A DNA stretch of 64,000 nt from NCBI GenBank assembly GCA_018402345.1, contig JAGYIV010000008.1, forward strand, positions 186,001 through 250,000, read 5' to 3'. Shown one piece after another: positions 31,128 through 38,627 of this stretch. Origin of the DNA: Terrimicrobiaceae bacterium (GTDB lineage: Bacteria; Verrucomicrobiota; Verrucomicrobiia; Chthoniobacterales; Terrimicrobiaceae). Position numbers and translations under genes: made by a program. The notes beneath the pieces were generated by a model. It was not told where the DNA came from, did not search any database, and worked only from the letters and a program-made list of their open reading frames with translations. Position 1 is the stretch's first letter. Each line of letters begins with the position of its first letter.

Positions 31128-31982
31128 TTATTTTTTCTTTGAAAACGTGTCCTGCATCGCCAGCGCGATGCGAAAACCGACGCTTGTTCCCTTGCCGAAG
31201 GGGTCGTTGGCGTTGCGGGCGGAAGACATGAGTCCGCTTCCGTAGAAATCCCAAGCCCCGCCACGGAGGGTGTGGTAGGTGCGGGAGGTGTTGAAGTTGT
31301 CCATGCACCACTCCCACACATTTCCGCTCAAGTCGTAAATGCCACGTTCATTCGGGGGGAAGGCATCGACCGGGGACGTGAAATCGTAATCATCGCACCT
31401 GAGCGAAGGGTGGTAGTTGCCGACGCCTTTGCGTGGGGGGTAGGCCGGTCCCCACGGGTAAACGGGCTTTTGTTTGCTGCGCTCAGCAGGCGTGTCCTCA
31501 CTTTCGTTGGGCAGACCGACCGCCGAACTCCATTCAAGATCGGTCAGCAACCGGTAGAACTGATCGTCGCCGATCAACTCGGCGTCGCGTTCCTTGGCGG
31601 TCAACCACAGGCAGTAGTCGATACATTCGTGCCACGTGACGTTCACCACCGGGTGGTTCTCCGCTGTGGGGTTTGCTTGGTCGGGAAACGGCGTGCCCTT
31701 TTCCTGACAGTAGGATTTGTATTCGGCGACCTTGATTGGATACACGCCAACGATGGTCTGGAATCTCGGGATCGGCACGAAGGGCATGCCAATGCTGTTG
31801 ATGTGTGGATTCGTCGCACTGGCCTTGGGCATGGGCGTGGCGACCCGGAATCCATCCTCTTGCGCGAGTTTTGCAAAAGCGGCCAACAAGCGGCGGCGGT
31901 CACCAATCCGGCTGACACCAATATCCTTCAGATCAGCATCGGTCAGATAACCGAGCACCGCATCATCAACCCCCTCATCCAA
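31128..31982 (-). CDS. SAM (sterile alpha motif) domain + SUMF1/FGE-like protein
   Basis: This frame gives 284 residues. The C-terminal ~220 are a SUMF1 (formylglycine-generating-enzyme-like, C-lectin-fold) domain with NVTWHECIDYCLWLT, LSGNVWEWCMDN and LRGGAWDF, ending in a SVGFRIA strand. The paired active-site cysteines of true formylglycine-generating enzymes are not evident. The N-terminus is the C-terminal half of a SAM domain (LTDADLKDIGVSRIGDRRRLL). Homology continues upstream in frame to about 32051, but no ATG, GTG or TTG exists there; the only standard start is TTG at 31982. An ATC codon at 32051, eight bases after a GGAG, is a candidate non-standard start. Function is unknown. Confidence 0.75.
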   Translation of the reverse strand: MDEGVDDAVLGYLTDADLKDIGVSRIGDRRRLLAAFAKLAQEDGFRVATPMPKASATNPHINSIGMPFVPIPRFQTIVGVYPIKVAEYKSYCQEKGTPFPDQANPTAENHPVVNVTWHECIDYCLWLTAKERDAELIGDDQFYRLLTDLEWSSAVGLPNESEDTPAERSKQKPVYPWGPAYPPRKGVGNYHPSLRCDDYDFTSPVDAFPPNERGIYDLSGNVWEWCMDNFNTSRTYHTLRGGAWDFYGSGLMSSARNANDPFGKGTSVGFRIALAMQDTFSKKK

Positions 31983-32195
31983 AAAGTTTTTGAGAAGATT
32001 TTCCCTCTTCTCGGCTTTCAGGATTGATTCCAGTTGTAGCGTGATATCGATAAGATTTTCTCCAGTTCAGTAAGTAGAATGCCCCAGGGAGAAAGTAATG
32101 CAACAATTAGCAAAATCTCCGCCCGGCCAAAGGTTTTTGACCAGTCGGGAATCACCTCGAATCTCGCCTCGGATCGGAGGCGTCGGATCAAGCGG

Positions 32196-34643
32196 CTATT
32201 TCACCTTCACCGACGGCAATTTCCAAATCTCCTTCGCGTATTCGGCAATCGTGCGATCGCTTGAAAATTTGCCGACTCTCGCGGTGTTGTGGATCGCCAT
32301 TTTCGACCAGCGCGGCTTGTCCCGGAAGGCCACGGACACCTTGTCCTGTGTGGCGCAATACGACTCGAAGTCCGCGAGGCAGAGGAAGGGATCGTGGTAA
32401 AGGAGATTATCGCGGAGGGGCGTGAGGATGTCATGGCCCTCGTCGCCGGTGAAATAATCCGAGGCCAACCAGTCGATCACCGCCGCCAATTCGGGATTGG
32501 CGTTGTAGTAGTCGGCGGGATTGTAGCCCGCCGCCGTGAGCTCGCGGACCTGCTCGACGGTGTTTCCGAAGATGAAGATGTTCTCGTCACCGACCTCCTC
32601 GTGGATTTCCACATTCGCCCCATCGAGCGTGCCGATGGTCAGCGCGCCATTGAGGGCGAGCTTCATGTTTCCGGTGCCCGAGGCCTCCTTGCCGGCGGTC
32701 GAGATTTGCTCGGAGAGGTCCGCCGCCGGCACGATGCGCTGGGCCAGCGACACGCGGTAGTTCGGCATGAAGGCGACCTTGAGCTTCCCTTTGATCCGCT
32801 CGTCGACGTTGATTTTGGCCCCGACGGAGTTGATGGCTTTGATGATCAACTTCGCCATATCGTAGCCGGGGGCTGCCTTGGCCGCGAAAATGAACACGCG
32901 CGACGCGATGTCGAGGTCCGGGTTCTGCAACAGGCGGCGGTAGAGCGCGAGGATGTGAAGCAGGTTCAAATGCTGGCGCTTGTATTCGTGCAGACGCTTG
33001 ATTTGCACGTCGAACATCGCCGCGGGATCCACTTCGATCCCGCACTCGTCTGCGATATAACCGGCCAACCGCTTCTTGTTGGCGAGCTTCACCGCCATGA
33101 ACTCCTCGCGGAACTCGGCATCCTCGGCATACGGCTCGAGCTTGCGCAGCTTGTCCAGATCGCGTTCCCAGCCGTGCCCGATCCGCGAGGCGATCAGGTC
33201 GGAGAGGCGCGGGTTGCACGCGAGCAACCACCTGCGGGGCGTGATGCCGTTCGTCTTGTTGTTGAACTTGCCGGGATACATGGCGTCGAAGTCGGGGAAG
33301 AGTTCCTTCTTGAGCAGCTTGGTGTGCAGCGCGGCCACGCCGTTCACCGAATGGCTTCCCACCACACTCAGATGGGCCATGCGCACCATTTGCACCTGTC
33401 CCTCCTCGATCAACGACAAGGCGCGCACCCGGCCCATATCGCCGGGCCACTTGGCCTGGACCTCCTCGAGAAAGCGCTTGTTGATTTCAAAAATGATCTC
33501 CAAATGCCGCGGCAGCACCTTGCGGAACAGGCCCACGCTCCACTTCTCAAGCGCCTCGGGAAGCAACGTGTGGTTCGTGTAGGCGAAGGTTTTGGTGACG
33601 ATGCCCCATGCCTCCTCCCACGACAACCCGTGATCGTCGTTCAGTGTGCGCTGGAGTTCCGCGATCGCGATGGCGGGGTGCGTGTCGTTGAGTTGGATCG
33701 CCACCTTTTCATGGAAATTGTCCCATGACTCGTTGCTTGTTTTGTAGCGGCGAATGATGTCCTTGAGCGAGCACGCCACGAAGAAATACTGCTGCACAAG
33801 GCGCAGTTCCTTGCCGGCCTCGGTGCTGTCGTTCGGGTAAAGAACCTTGCTGACCGTCTCCGCCACGTTTTTCTCATGCACGGCCTGCTCATAGCCGCCC
33901 CGGTTGAATGCCTCGAAGTCGAACTCCTCGGAAGCCCTCGACTCCCACAGGCGGAGGAAATTCACCGTCTCCGTGCCAAAACCGGGGATCGGAATGTCAT
34001 ACGGCACCCCGATCATCTTCTTGCAGTCGACCCACTCCGAGCGCGTGCGCCCGTCCGAGGTCGCGACAGCCTCGATATGCCCGTAGAGCGGAATTTCCGT
34101 CATGTATTGGGGGCGGATAATTTCCCAAGGAGAGCCGAATTGAATCCAAGCATCGGGCAACTCGACCTGATGGCCGTTGCGGAACTCCTGCTTGAACAGA
34201 CCGTATTCGTAGTGGATGCCGTAGCCCACCGCCGGCAGGTCGAGCGTGGCGAGCGAATCGAGGAAACACGCGGCAAGGCGCCCCAAGCCCCCGTTGCCAA
34301 GCGCCATGTCGTATTCCTCGTTCCGCACCTCATCGAGCGTGTGTCCGAGGCTCTCGAGTGCCTCAGTGACCTCTTTAAGCACGCCGGCGCAAATCATGTT
34401 GTTCACAAAAAGCCTCCCCATCAGGAACTCCATGGAGAGATAATACACTCGCTTCACATTCGCCTCGTTGTGCACGGCGAGGGTTTTCATCATGCGCTCG
34501 ATCACCTTGTTCTGCACAGCCTTGGAAGTGGCGATCCACCACTCGCGCTTGGAGGCGTTCATGGAATCGCGGGCGAGTCCGAACTTCAACTGGTGGAGGA
34601 TTTCCTGGGCAAAGGCCTCGTCGGCGGTTTTCGTCTTTTTCAT
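32196..34643 (-). CDS. glgP: Glycogen/alpha-glucan phosphorylase
   Basis: This 815-residue PLP enzyme releases glucose 1-phosphate from glycogen or maltodextrins. The N-terminal [11 protein letters not shown] and [14 protein letters not shown] segments and the PLP-lysine motif [15 protein letters not shown] near residue 650 are intact, as is [10 protein letters not shown]. Length matches the family (~815). The start [11 protein letters not shown] is unambiguous. It stands alone: 213 bases separate its stop from the SUMF1 start and 175 bases separate its start from the Nif3 gene. No other glycogen gene is in the window. Confidence 0.97.
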   Translation of the reverse strand: MKKTKTADEAFAQEILHQLKFGLARDSMNASKREWWIATSKAVQNKVIERMMKTLAVHNEANVKRVYYLSMEFLMGRLFVNNMICAGVLKEVTEALESLGHTLDEVRNEEYDMALGNGGLGRLAACFLDSLATLDLPAVGYGIHYEYGLFKQEFRNGHQVELPDAWIQFGSPWEIIRPQYMTEIPLYGHIEAVATSDGRTRSEWVDCKKMIGVPYDIPIPGFGTETVNFLRLWESRASEEFDFEAFNRGGYEQAVHEKNVAETVSKVLYPNDSTEAGKELRLVQQYFFVACSLKDIIRRYKTSNESWDNFHEKVAIQLNDTHPAIAIAELQRTLNDDHGLSWEEAWGIVTKTFAYTNHTLLPEALEKWSVGLFRKVLPRHLEIIFEINKRFLEEVQAKWPGDMGRVRALSLIEEGQVQMVRMAHLSVVGSHSVNGVAALHTKLLKKELFPDFDAMYPGKFNNKTNGITPRRWLLACNPRLSDLIASRIGHGWERDLDKLRKLEPYAEDAEFREEFMAVKLANKKRLAGYIADECGIEVDPAAMFDVQIKRLHEYKRQHLNLLHILALYRRLLQNPDLDIASRVFIFAAKAAPGYDMAKLIIKAINSVGAKINVDERIKGKLKVAFMPNYRVSLAQRIVPAADLSEQISTAGKEASGTGNMKLALNGALTIGTLDGANVEIHEEVGDENIFIFGNTVEQVRELTAAGYNPADYYNANPELAAVIDWLASDYFTGDEGHDILTPLRDNLLYHDPFLCLADFESYCATQDKVSVAFRDKPRWSKMAIHNTARVGKFSSDRTIAEYAKEIWKLPSVKVK

Positions 34644-34818
34644 AAAATCTGATACTTGGTTTTATTGGGCGCGCTGGTTCCTGCGAGGAAAAAATCCCCC
34701 CGCACTGACAGGCTGCGAGCTGAAGCAATTCCCGCACCATCTCAATCGAGCAACTCTCCTGCAACAGGTTGCAGAATGGAGTAAAAAACCACCTTGATGC
34801 ATGCAAAAAAATCGACAC

Positions 34819-35571
34819 CTACAACCCGGTCGGGTGGTCGATAAACTGCCACGGGAGCGCGAACTTCCTGGCCAGCAACTCGGCAAGCGCCTTCACCCCG
34901 AACGTCTCGGTGTCATAGTGCCCGGCATAAAACAAATTCACCCCCGCCTCCTCTGCCGCCGTGTAGGACCAATGCGGCCCCTCGCCCGTGATGAACGTGT
35001 CGACCCCGGCCGCAGCCGCTTTCACCACATCGCCTCCCGCCCCGCCGGTTACCACGCCGATCTTGCGCGCCACCACCGGACCTCCCGGCGCCAAATGCAC
35101 CGAACCGCCGACCGCGCGCTCCAAGTGGTCCCTCAACACCTCGCGGTTCATCTCGGCATCGAACATCAACCCGATCCGCTGGCCGAACGACTCGAAAAAA
35201 GGCTGCCCGCCCTCGAGCCCCACCGCAGCGGCCAGCAGCGCGTTGTTGCCGACCTGCGGATGAATGTCGAGCGGCAGATGAGAACTGTAGACAGCCATGT
35301 CCGCCTCCATGAGTAATCGCATCTTCCTGTAGTTCGCCCCCGTCACCGGCGCCAAGCCGCTCCAGAACAACCCGTGGTGAACCACCAGAAAATCCACCCC
35401 GGCATCAGCCGCATCGCGGATCACCGCCTCGGTCGCATCCACCGCCGCCCCGATCCGCGACAACCCGCCGGAATTTTCCACCTGCAACCCGTTTTTCGCC
35501 TGCGGATAATCGCCCACCACCGATGTTTGCAGGAGTTCATCGAGGTATCGGACAGCTTCATTCAAATGCAT
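34819..35571 (-). CDS. Nif3-like dinuclear metal centre protein
   Basis: This 250-residue protein belongs to the NIF3/YbgI family, which forms toroidal hexamers with two metals per subunit. Metal-ligand motifs are visible: VVHHGLFWSG (two His), SSHLPLDIHPQVGNN, and GHYDTETFGV near the C-terminus. Family function is debated (GTP cyclohydrolase type 2-like activity has been reported). It is the first gene downstream of the long gene-free stretch and is transcribed away from it. The start MHLNEAVRYLDELL is typical. Confidence 0.92.
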   Translation of the reverse strand: MHLNEAVRYLDELLQTSVVGDYPQAKNGLQVENSGGLSRIGAAVDATEAVIRDAADAGVDFLVVHHGLFWSGLAPVTGANYRKMRLLMEADMAVYSSHLPLDIHPQVGNNALLAAAVGLEGGQPFFESFGQRIGLMFDAEMNREVLRDHLERAVGGSVHLAPGGPVVARKIGVVTGGAGGDVVKAAAAGVDTFITGEGPHWSYTAAEEAGVNLFYAGHYDTETFGVKALAELLARKFALPWQFIDHPTGL

Positions 35572-35659
35572 CTCGCTGGAAACTATGCACCCCGCAGCAG
35601 CGGATGAAGAGGTTTTTCACGGCGGGAAAACTCCCCGCATGCGACATCCCCAAAAAGTT

Positions 35660-35693
35660 ACAGCCCGTCGCGACGATTGTCGCAACGGGCTGT
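35660..35693. repeat. Strong inverted repeat
   Basis: A 15-base arm ACAGCCCGTCGCGAC is matched by GTCGCAACGGGCTGT around a GATT loop, with 14 of 15 positions paired. It lies 88 bases upstream of the Nif3 start in the 494-base gene-free region. There is no T tract of note after it on either strand (TTGTTCCCC on plus). It may be a terminator, an operator, or the 5' part of the candidate RNA that follows. Confidence 0.6.
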
Positions 35694-35727
35694 TGTTCCC
35701 CCCAGAACGATTTCAAACCTATCGGGG

Positions 35728-35875
35728 GATTCTTCGACGACAAGACTTTTTTTCAGCACGTCACGATTTTTTCCCCTACCCGGAACGCAAGGAGACATCT
35801 ACCTCGCCTCGCTGAGGCACTCTCCTTCAAGACCGCTTGGGGAGAGAGAAAAAAGATCAACTCCGCTTGAGAATC
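35728..35875 (+). ncRNA. Candidate rod-shaped non-coding RNA, 6S-like outline
   Basis: The two halves of this stretch pair along their length. GATTCT (35728) pairs with AGAATC (35870-35875), CAAG (35741) with CTTG (35866), and TTTTTT-CCCC (35767-35776) with GGGG (35839-35842) and AAAAAA (35849-35854). A 12/11-base bubble follows, then AAGGAGA (35789) with TCTCCTT (35821), and a terminal hairpin GCCTC-GCT-GAGGC (35806-35818). No convincing gene overlaps it, and a strong plus-strand terminator lies 75 bases downstream. A closing stem, central bubble and apical hairpin are the outline of 6S RNA, but I do not recognise conserved 6S bases and the ends are uncertain. Confidence 0.35.
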
Positions 35876-35950
35876 TAAGAGTTCCGCAAAGATCCCGCTA
35901 TGCTTCGCAGCGGACCATGGCACATCTCATCCTTGGACACTGATAGACCG

Positions 35951-35987
35951 CCGCCACAAGCGCCCGCTTGTGGCGGTGTTTCTATTT
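35951..35987 (+). terminator. Rho-independent terminator without an upstream gene
   Basis: CCGCCACAAGCG (35951-35962) and CGCTTGTGGCGG (35965-35976) form a perfect 12-base stem, followed by TGTTTCTATTT. The T-rich side is on the plus strand, yet the nearest plausible plus-strand genes are more than 4 kb upstream, and both flanking genes are on minus. The rest of 35572-36065, apart from this, the candidate RNA, a small CCGCT/AGCGG hairpin at about 35896 and the inverted repeat at 35660, shows nothing recognisable. Confidence 0.75.
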
Positions 35988-36065
35988 CAGATCTTATGAG
36001 CCTCTCACGTGGAATCCTCGCGCTCCATATGTCTCACCTCATACCCGCAGGGGCAAAAGGCGCCT

Positions 36066-36842
36066 CTACCGGGGGGAGTTGGCCGACTGCGGAGGTGCGG
36101 GGAGGAGGGGCTTGGCGCTTTCCTGGAGGAACCAGCCTTGCTGGCCTCCGGGGAGTTGGCCATGGAACCAGCGCCCGCTGGTGCCGAGGACAGTGATGAG
36201 CGTGCCGGGGGCGAGGGTGGTGATTTTTCCAGAGGGGTCTTCGGTGGGAGTGCGTTGGAGCGGGGCGCCGGTGGCGTGGAGGATCATAACCTCGCGGGCG
36301 TCGAGGATGCGGGGATCGGTAGTCCAAGACAGCAGGACCGAGGCGGATCCAAGCACAAGGAGAAAGCCACCGGTTACGCGGCCGTTTTTCTTGTTCCAAA
36401 GGAGGGGGGCGAGGAGGAGAAACGCTCCAGCCCAGAAGGCAAGCGCTCCGGCTGCCGTCAACACATCGGCCGGCACCGCGGCGGCGACCTTGTCGCGCCA
36501 ATCCAATGGGGGAGTCGGAATACCAAGATCGCGGTTCGCCGCCTGGAGGGCCTCGCGGGCGGGAGTGAACGCCGGATCGAGCAACAAGGTGCGGCTGTAG
36601 GCCAGCGCGGCGTCGGCTGATTTGTCGGCACTGTCTTGGAGTTGGCCGAGTTCATAGTAGATCGCGGCACTCGGCGCCGCGCTGTCGAGATGCCGCTGGA
36701 ACAACGCGGCAGCGGCCTCGCGTTCACCGTTGGCCAACCTATCCCTCGCCTCGGTCAACAGATCGGCGCACGAGAGAAGGCCCGTTGCCTGCACGGCGAG
36801 GAGAATCGCGAACACACGGAAAAACGGACGGCGGAAATTCAT
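36066..36842 (-). CDS. batE: BatE-like TPR and SH3 membrane protein
   Basis: This 258-residue protein is the last gene of the Bat cluster. It has an N-terminal signal anchor (FFRVFAILLAVQATGLLSC), TPR repeats (residues ~20-105), two transmembrane segments around residues 130-175, and an SH3-like ending (LAPGTLITVLGTSGRWFHGQL). This matches BatE architecture. Bat proteins are linked to aerotolerance and envelope stress in Bacteroides and Leptospira. The LLSC at residue 24 could be a lipobox. The start at 36842 overlaps the batD stop (36839) by four bases. Confidence 0.8.
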   Translation of the reverse strand: MNFRRPFFRVFAILLAVQATGLLSCADLLTEARDRLANGEREAAAALFQRHLDSAAPSAAIYYELGQLQDSADKSADAALAYSRTLLLDPAFTPAREALQAANRDLGIPTPPLDWRDKVAAAVPADVLTAAGALAFWAGAFLLLAPLLWNKKNGRVTGGFLLVLGSASVLLSWTTDPRILDAREVMILHATGAPLQRTPTEDPSGKITTLAPGTLITVLGTSGRWFHGQLPGGQQGWFLQESAKPLLPAPPQSANSPR

Positions 36843-38614
36843 ACGATTGTCTTCCTCAAGGCGGTGGCAATACGCGCACGGCTGTCGCGATCGAGCGGCT
36901 TCGCGGCGCCGGGAGCGTATTTGCATTCGTCGTGCCGTGCGAGCAGGTCGCGAAGCGCCGTGGCAGTGTCGTCATCGAAGGCCTCCAGTGCCACCGCCGC
37001 CCCCAGTGGGGAATCGGACGTTTGCAATGCCTCGTGCAGGATTTCAACAGCTTGCTGGGCAAAATCGGCATCGGGGGTATTCTCCAACGCCACGAGACGC
37101 GCATCGAGCGACCTGCGGCGACGGCGATTGATCCCGGCGTGAGAGGTTGCCGAGAGGCGGAAGAGCCCAAAGGCAAGGAGTGCCACCCAAAGCAAAGCGA
37201 CCCCCGCGTTTGCCGCGAGGAACCAGGGTTGCTCCATCCACGGCCTCCAACTCGAGGCTCCCAGTGCTTGTTTCGCCTCGGCGATCACAGGTGCGGGGGT
37301 GGCAGTGGCGGGAGGCGCCTTTCCGTTGGAACCTGACTCCGCAGGCGTCGGCGTGGCTTTTGCCGCGAGTGCCTCGACCGGCAGGGAATCCTTTGAATGC
37401 ACCACGTAGTTGCCGGTGGAGGGGTCGAATGAAGTGAATCTCACCCCTGGCGTCTGTGTTTGGTCGGCGCGCGCCACCAAAAGGTATTCATAGGTTTTTT
37501 CGCCGGAGAAGTTGATCGCATCGGTCGCGCGGAAGGTTTCGGTGGGCGGGTAGGAACGCCATTCGTCGGCACCGGTCAACACCGGCGCACCCATTGCGTC
37601 GAAATTTCCCTGTCCCGACACGACCACCCGCAGGGTCACCGGCTCGCCGGGTCCGACCCTCGCAGGGCTCACGCTGGCGGCGATCTCGAATTTTCCAATC
37701 GCACCCGAAAAATCCTCGGGCCGTCCCTCCTTCGGCAAGGAGACGACGTCCAGTGCGATTGGCCGAGTCTCAACAGCGACATCCTGCGCGTTCGTGAACA
37801 TGCCCGGAGGGACCATGCCTCCGAAATTCCTGAAAAAGTCATCGAAGCCCGGAGGAGCGCTTCCGGGCACCTGCAGTCGGGCGTCCAGCGTCGCTGCGGG
37901 AATCTCGATCTCACCCGATTTCGCGGGGCTGATGGCTGTCTGGAACGCAAACACGATGTAGTTTTCGCCATTCACGATCTGCTCGCGCTTTGGCACGTTG
38001 GCGAAGCGTTGGACGGTGAACCCCTCGCCGGTGAGGTTCGGCCGGTCGCCCACCTCGCCACCGATATTGGTCTTGAAATAAAACCGCACCTCCGCCGGCA
38101 CGACCTCGCCGACATAGGCCTTCTTTTTCGACAGCACGAGATCGCCGAAAAACGGCAGACCGTTTCCACCGCGCGCGCTTGGGGGCATGGGTGGTGCTTG
38201 CCCTCCGGGAATCGTGGGCGGTGGCAACGGCATCGCGGCGGCATCCGCCACCTGCAAACGGAGAGGATTTGAGCGCAGCGTCTTGTTTCCGACGCGCACC
38301 TCGATCGGAGGAATCTCGAACTCCCCGGTCTTCGATGGCGTGACTGAATAGGTGTAGGTCAGCGTCGAGGTGATACTCAAATTGTGCATCTCGAAGCGCG
38401 TCGATCGGCCGAACAACTGGATTTGCAATCCCGGCACATCGATTCTTTCCGGCACGTCGGCCGAGCGCACCCCGCGCACCGTGACCACGATCTCCACCGG
38501 CCTGCCTACGGTCGTCGAGGGACTGCTCAAACCCGCGGTCACCTCCTGCGCGGCGAGCACTGGCGCGCCGATCAATGCGAGGAGGCAGGCGAGGAGAAGC
38601 GGTGCGTGTTTCAT
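36839..38614 (-). CDS. batD: BatD (oxygen tolerance) protein
   Basis: This 591-residue protein has a signal peptide (PLLLACLLALIGAPVLAAQ), a large beta-rich periplasmic BatD domain with three repeats (SPSTTVGRPVEIVVTVRG, LSKKKAYVGEVVPAEVRFYF, SPARVGPGEPVTLRVVVSG), a Pro/Ala/Thr-rich linker, one transmembrane helix near residue 490 and a cytoplasmic helical tail. The three repeated clauses are typical of BatD. It lies 13 bases after the BatB-BatC gene and overlaps batE. It probably pairs with the VWA proteins BatA/BatB in the inner membrane. Confidence 0.88.
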   Translation of the reverse strand: MKHAPLLLACLLALIGAPVLAAQEVTAGLSSPSTTVGRPVEIVVTVRGVRSADVPERIDVPGLQIQLFGRSTRFEMHNLSITSTLTYTYSVTPSKTGEFEIPPIEVRVGNKTLRSNPLRLQVADAAAMPLPPPTIPGGQAPPMPPSARGGNGLPFFGDLVLSKKKAYVGEVVPAEVRFYFKTNIGGEVGDRPNLTGEGFTVQRFANVPKREQIVNGENYIVFAFQTAISPAKSGEIEIPAATLDARLQVPGSAPPGFDDFFRNFGGMVPPGMFTNAQDVAVETRPIALDVVSLPKEGRPEDFSGAIGKFEIAASVSPARVGPGEPVTLRVVVSGQGNFDAMGAPVLTGADEWRSYPPTETFRATDAINFSGEKTYEYLLVARADQTQTPGVRFTSFDPSTGNYVVHSKDSLPVEALAAKATPTPAESGSNGKAPPATATPAPVIAEAKQALGASSWRPWMEQPWFLAANAGVALLWVALLAFGLFRLSATSHAGINRRRRRSLDARLVALENTPDADFAQQAVEILHEALQTSDSPLGAAVALEAFDDDTATALRDLLARHDECKYAPGAAKPLDRDSRARIATALRKTIV

Positions 38615-38627
38615 CGGGTCGTCATTT

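Noticed and set aside
34740-34775. CTGCAAC/GTTGCAG hairpin between the Nif3 and glgP genes as a terminator
   Set aside because: Stem of only seven pairs and no T tract directly after it in the direction of Nif3 transcription.
35881-35943. Small peptide frame ending MAHLILGH near the orphan terminator, considered as a tmRNA tag
   Set aside because: There is no tRNA-Ala-like acceptor end or pseudoknot framework nearby, and the peptide does not resemble an ANDxxxALAA-type tag.
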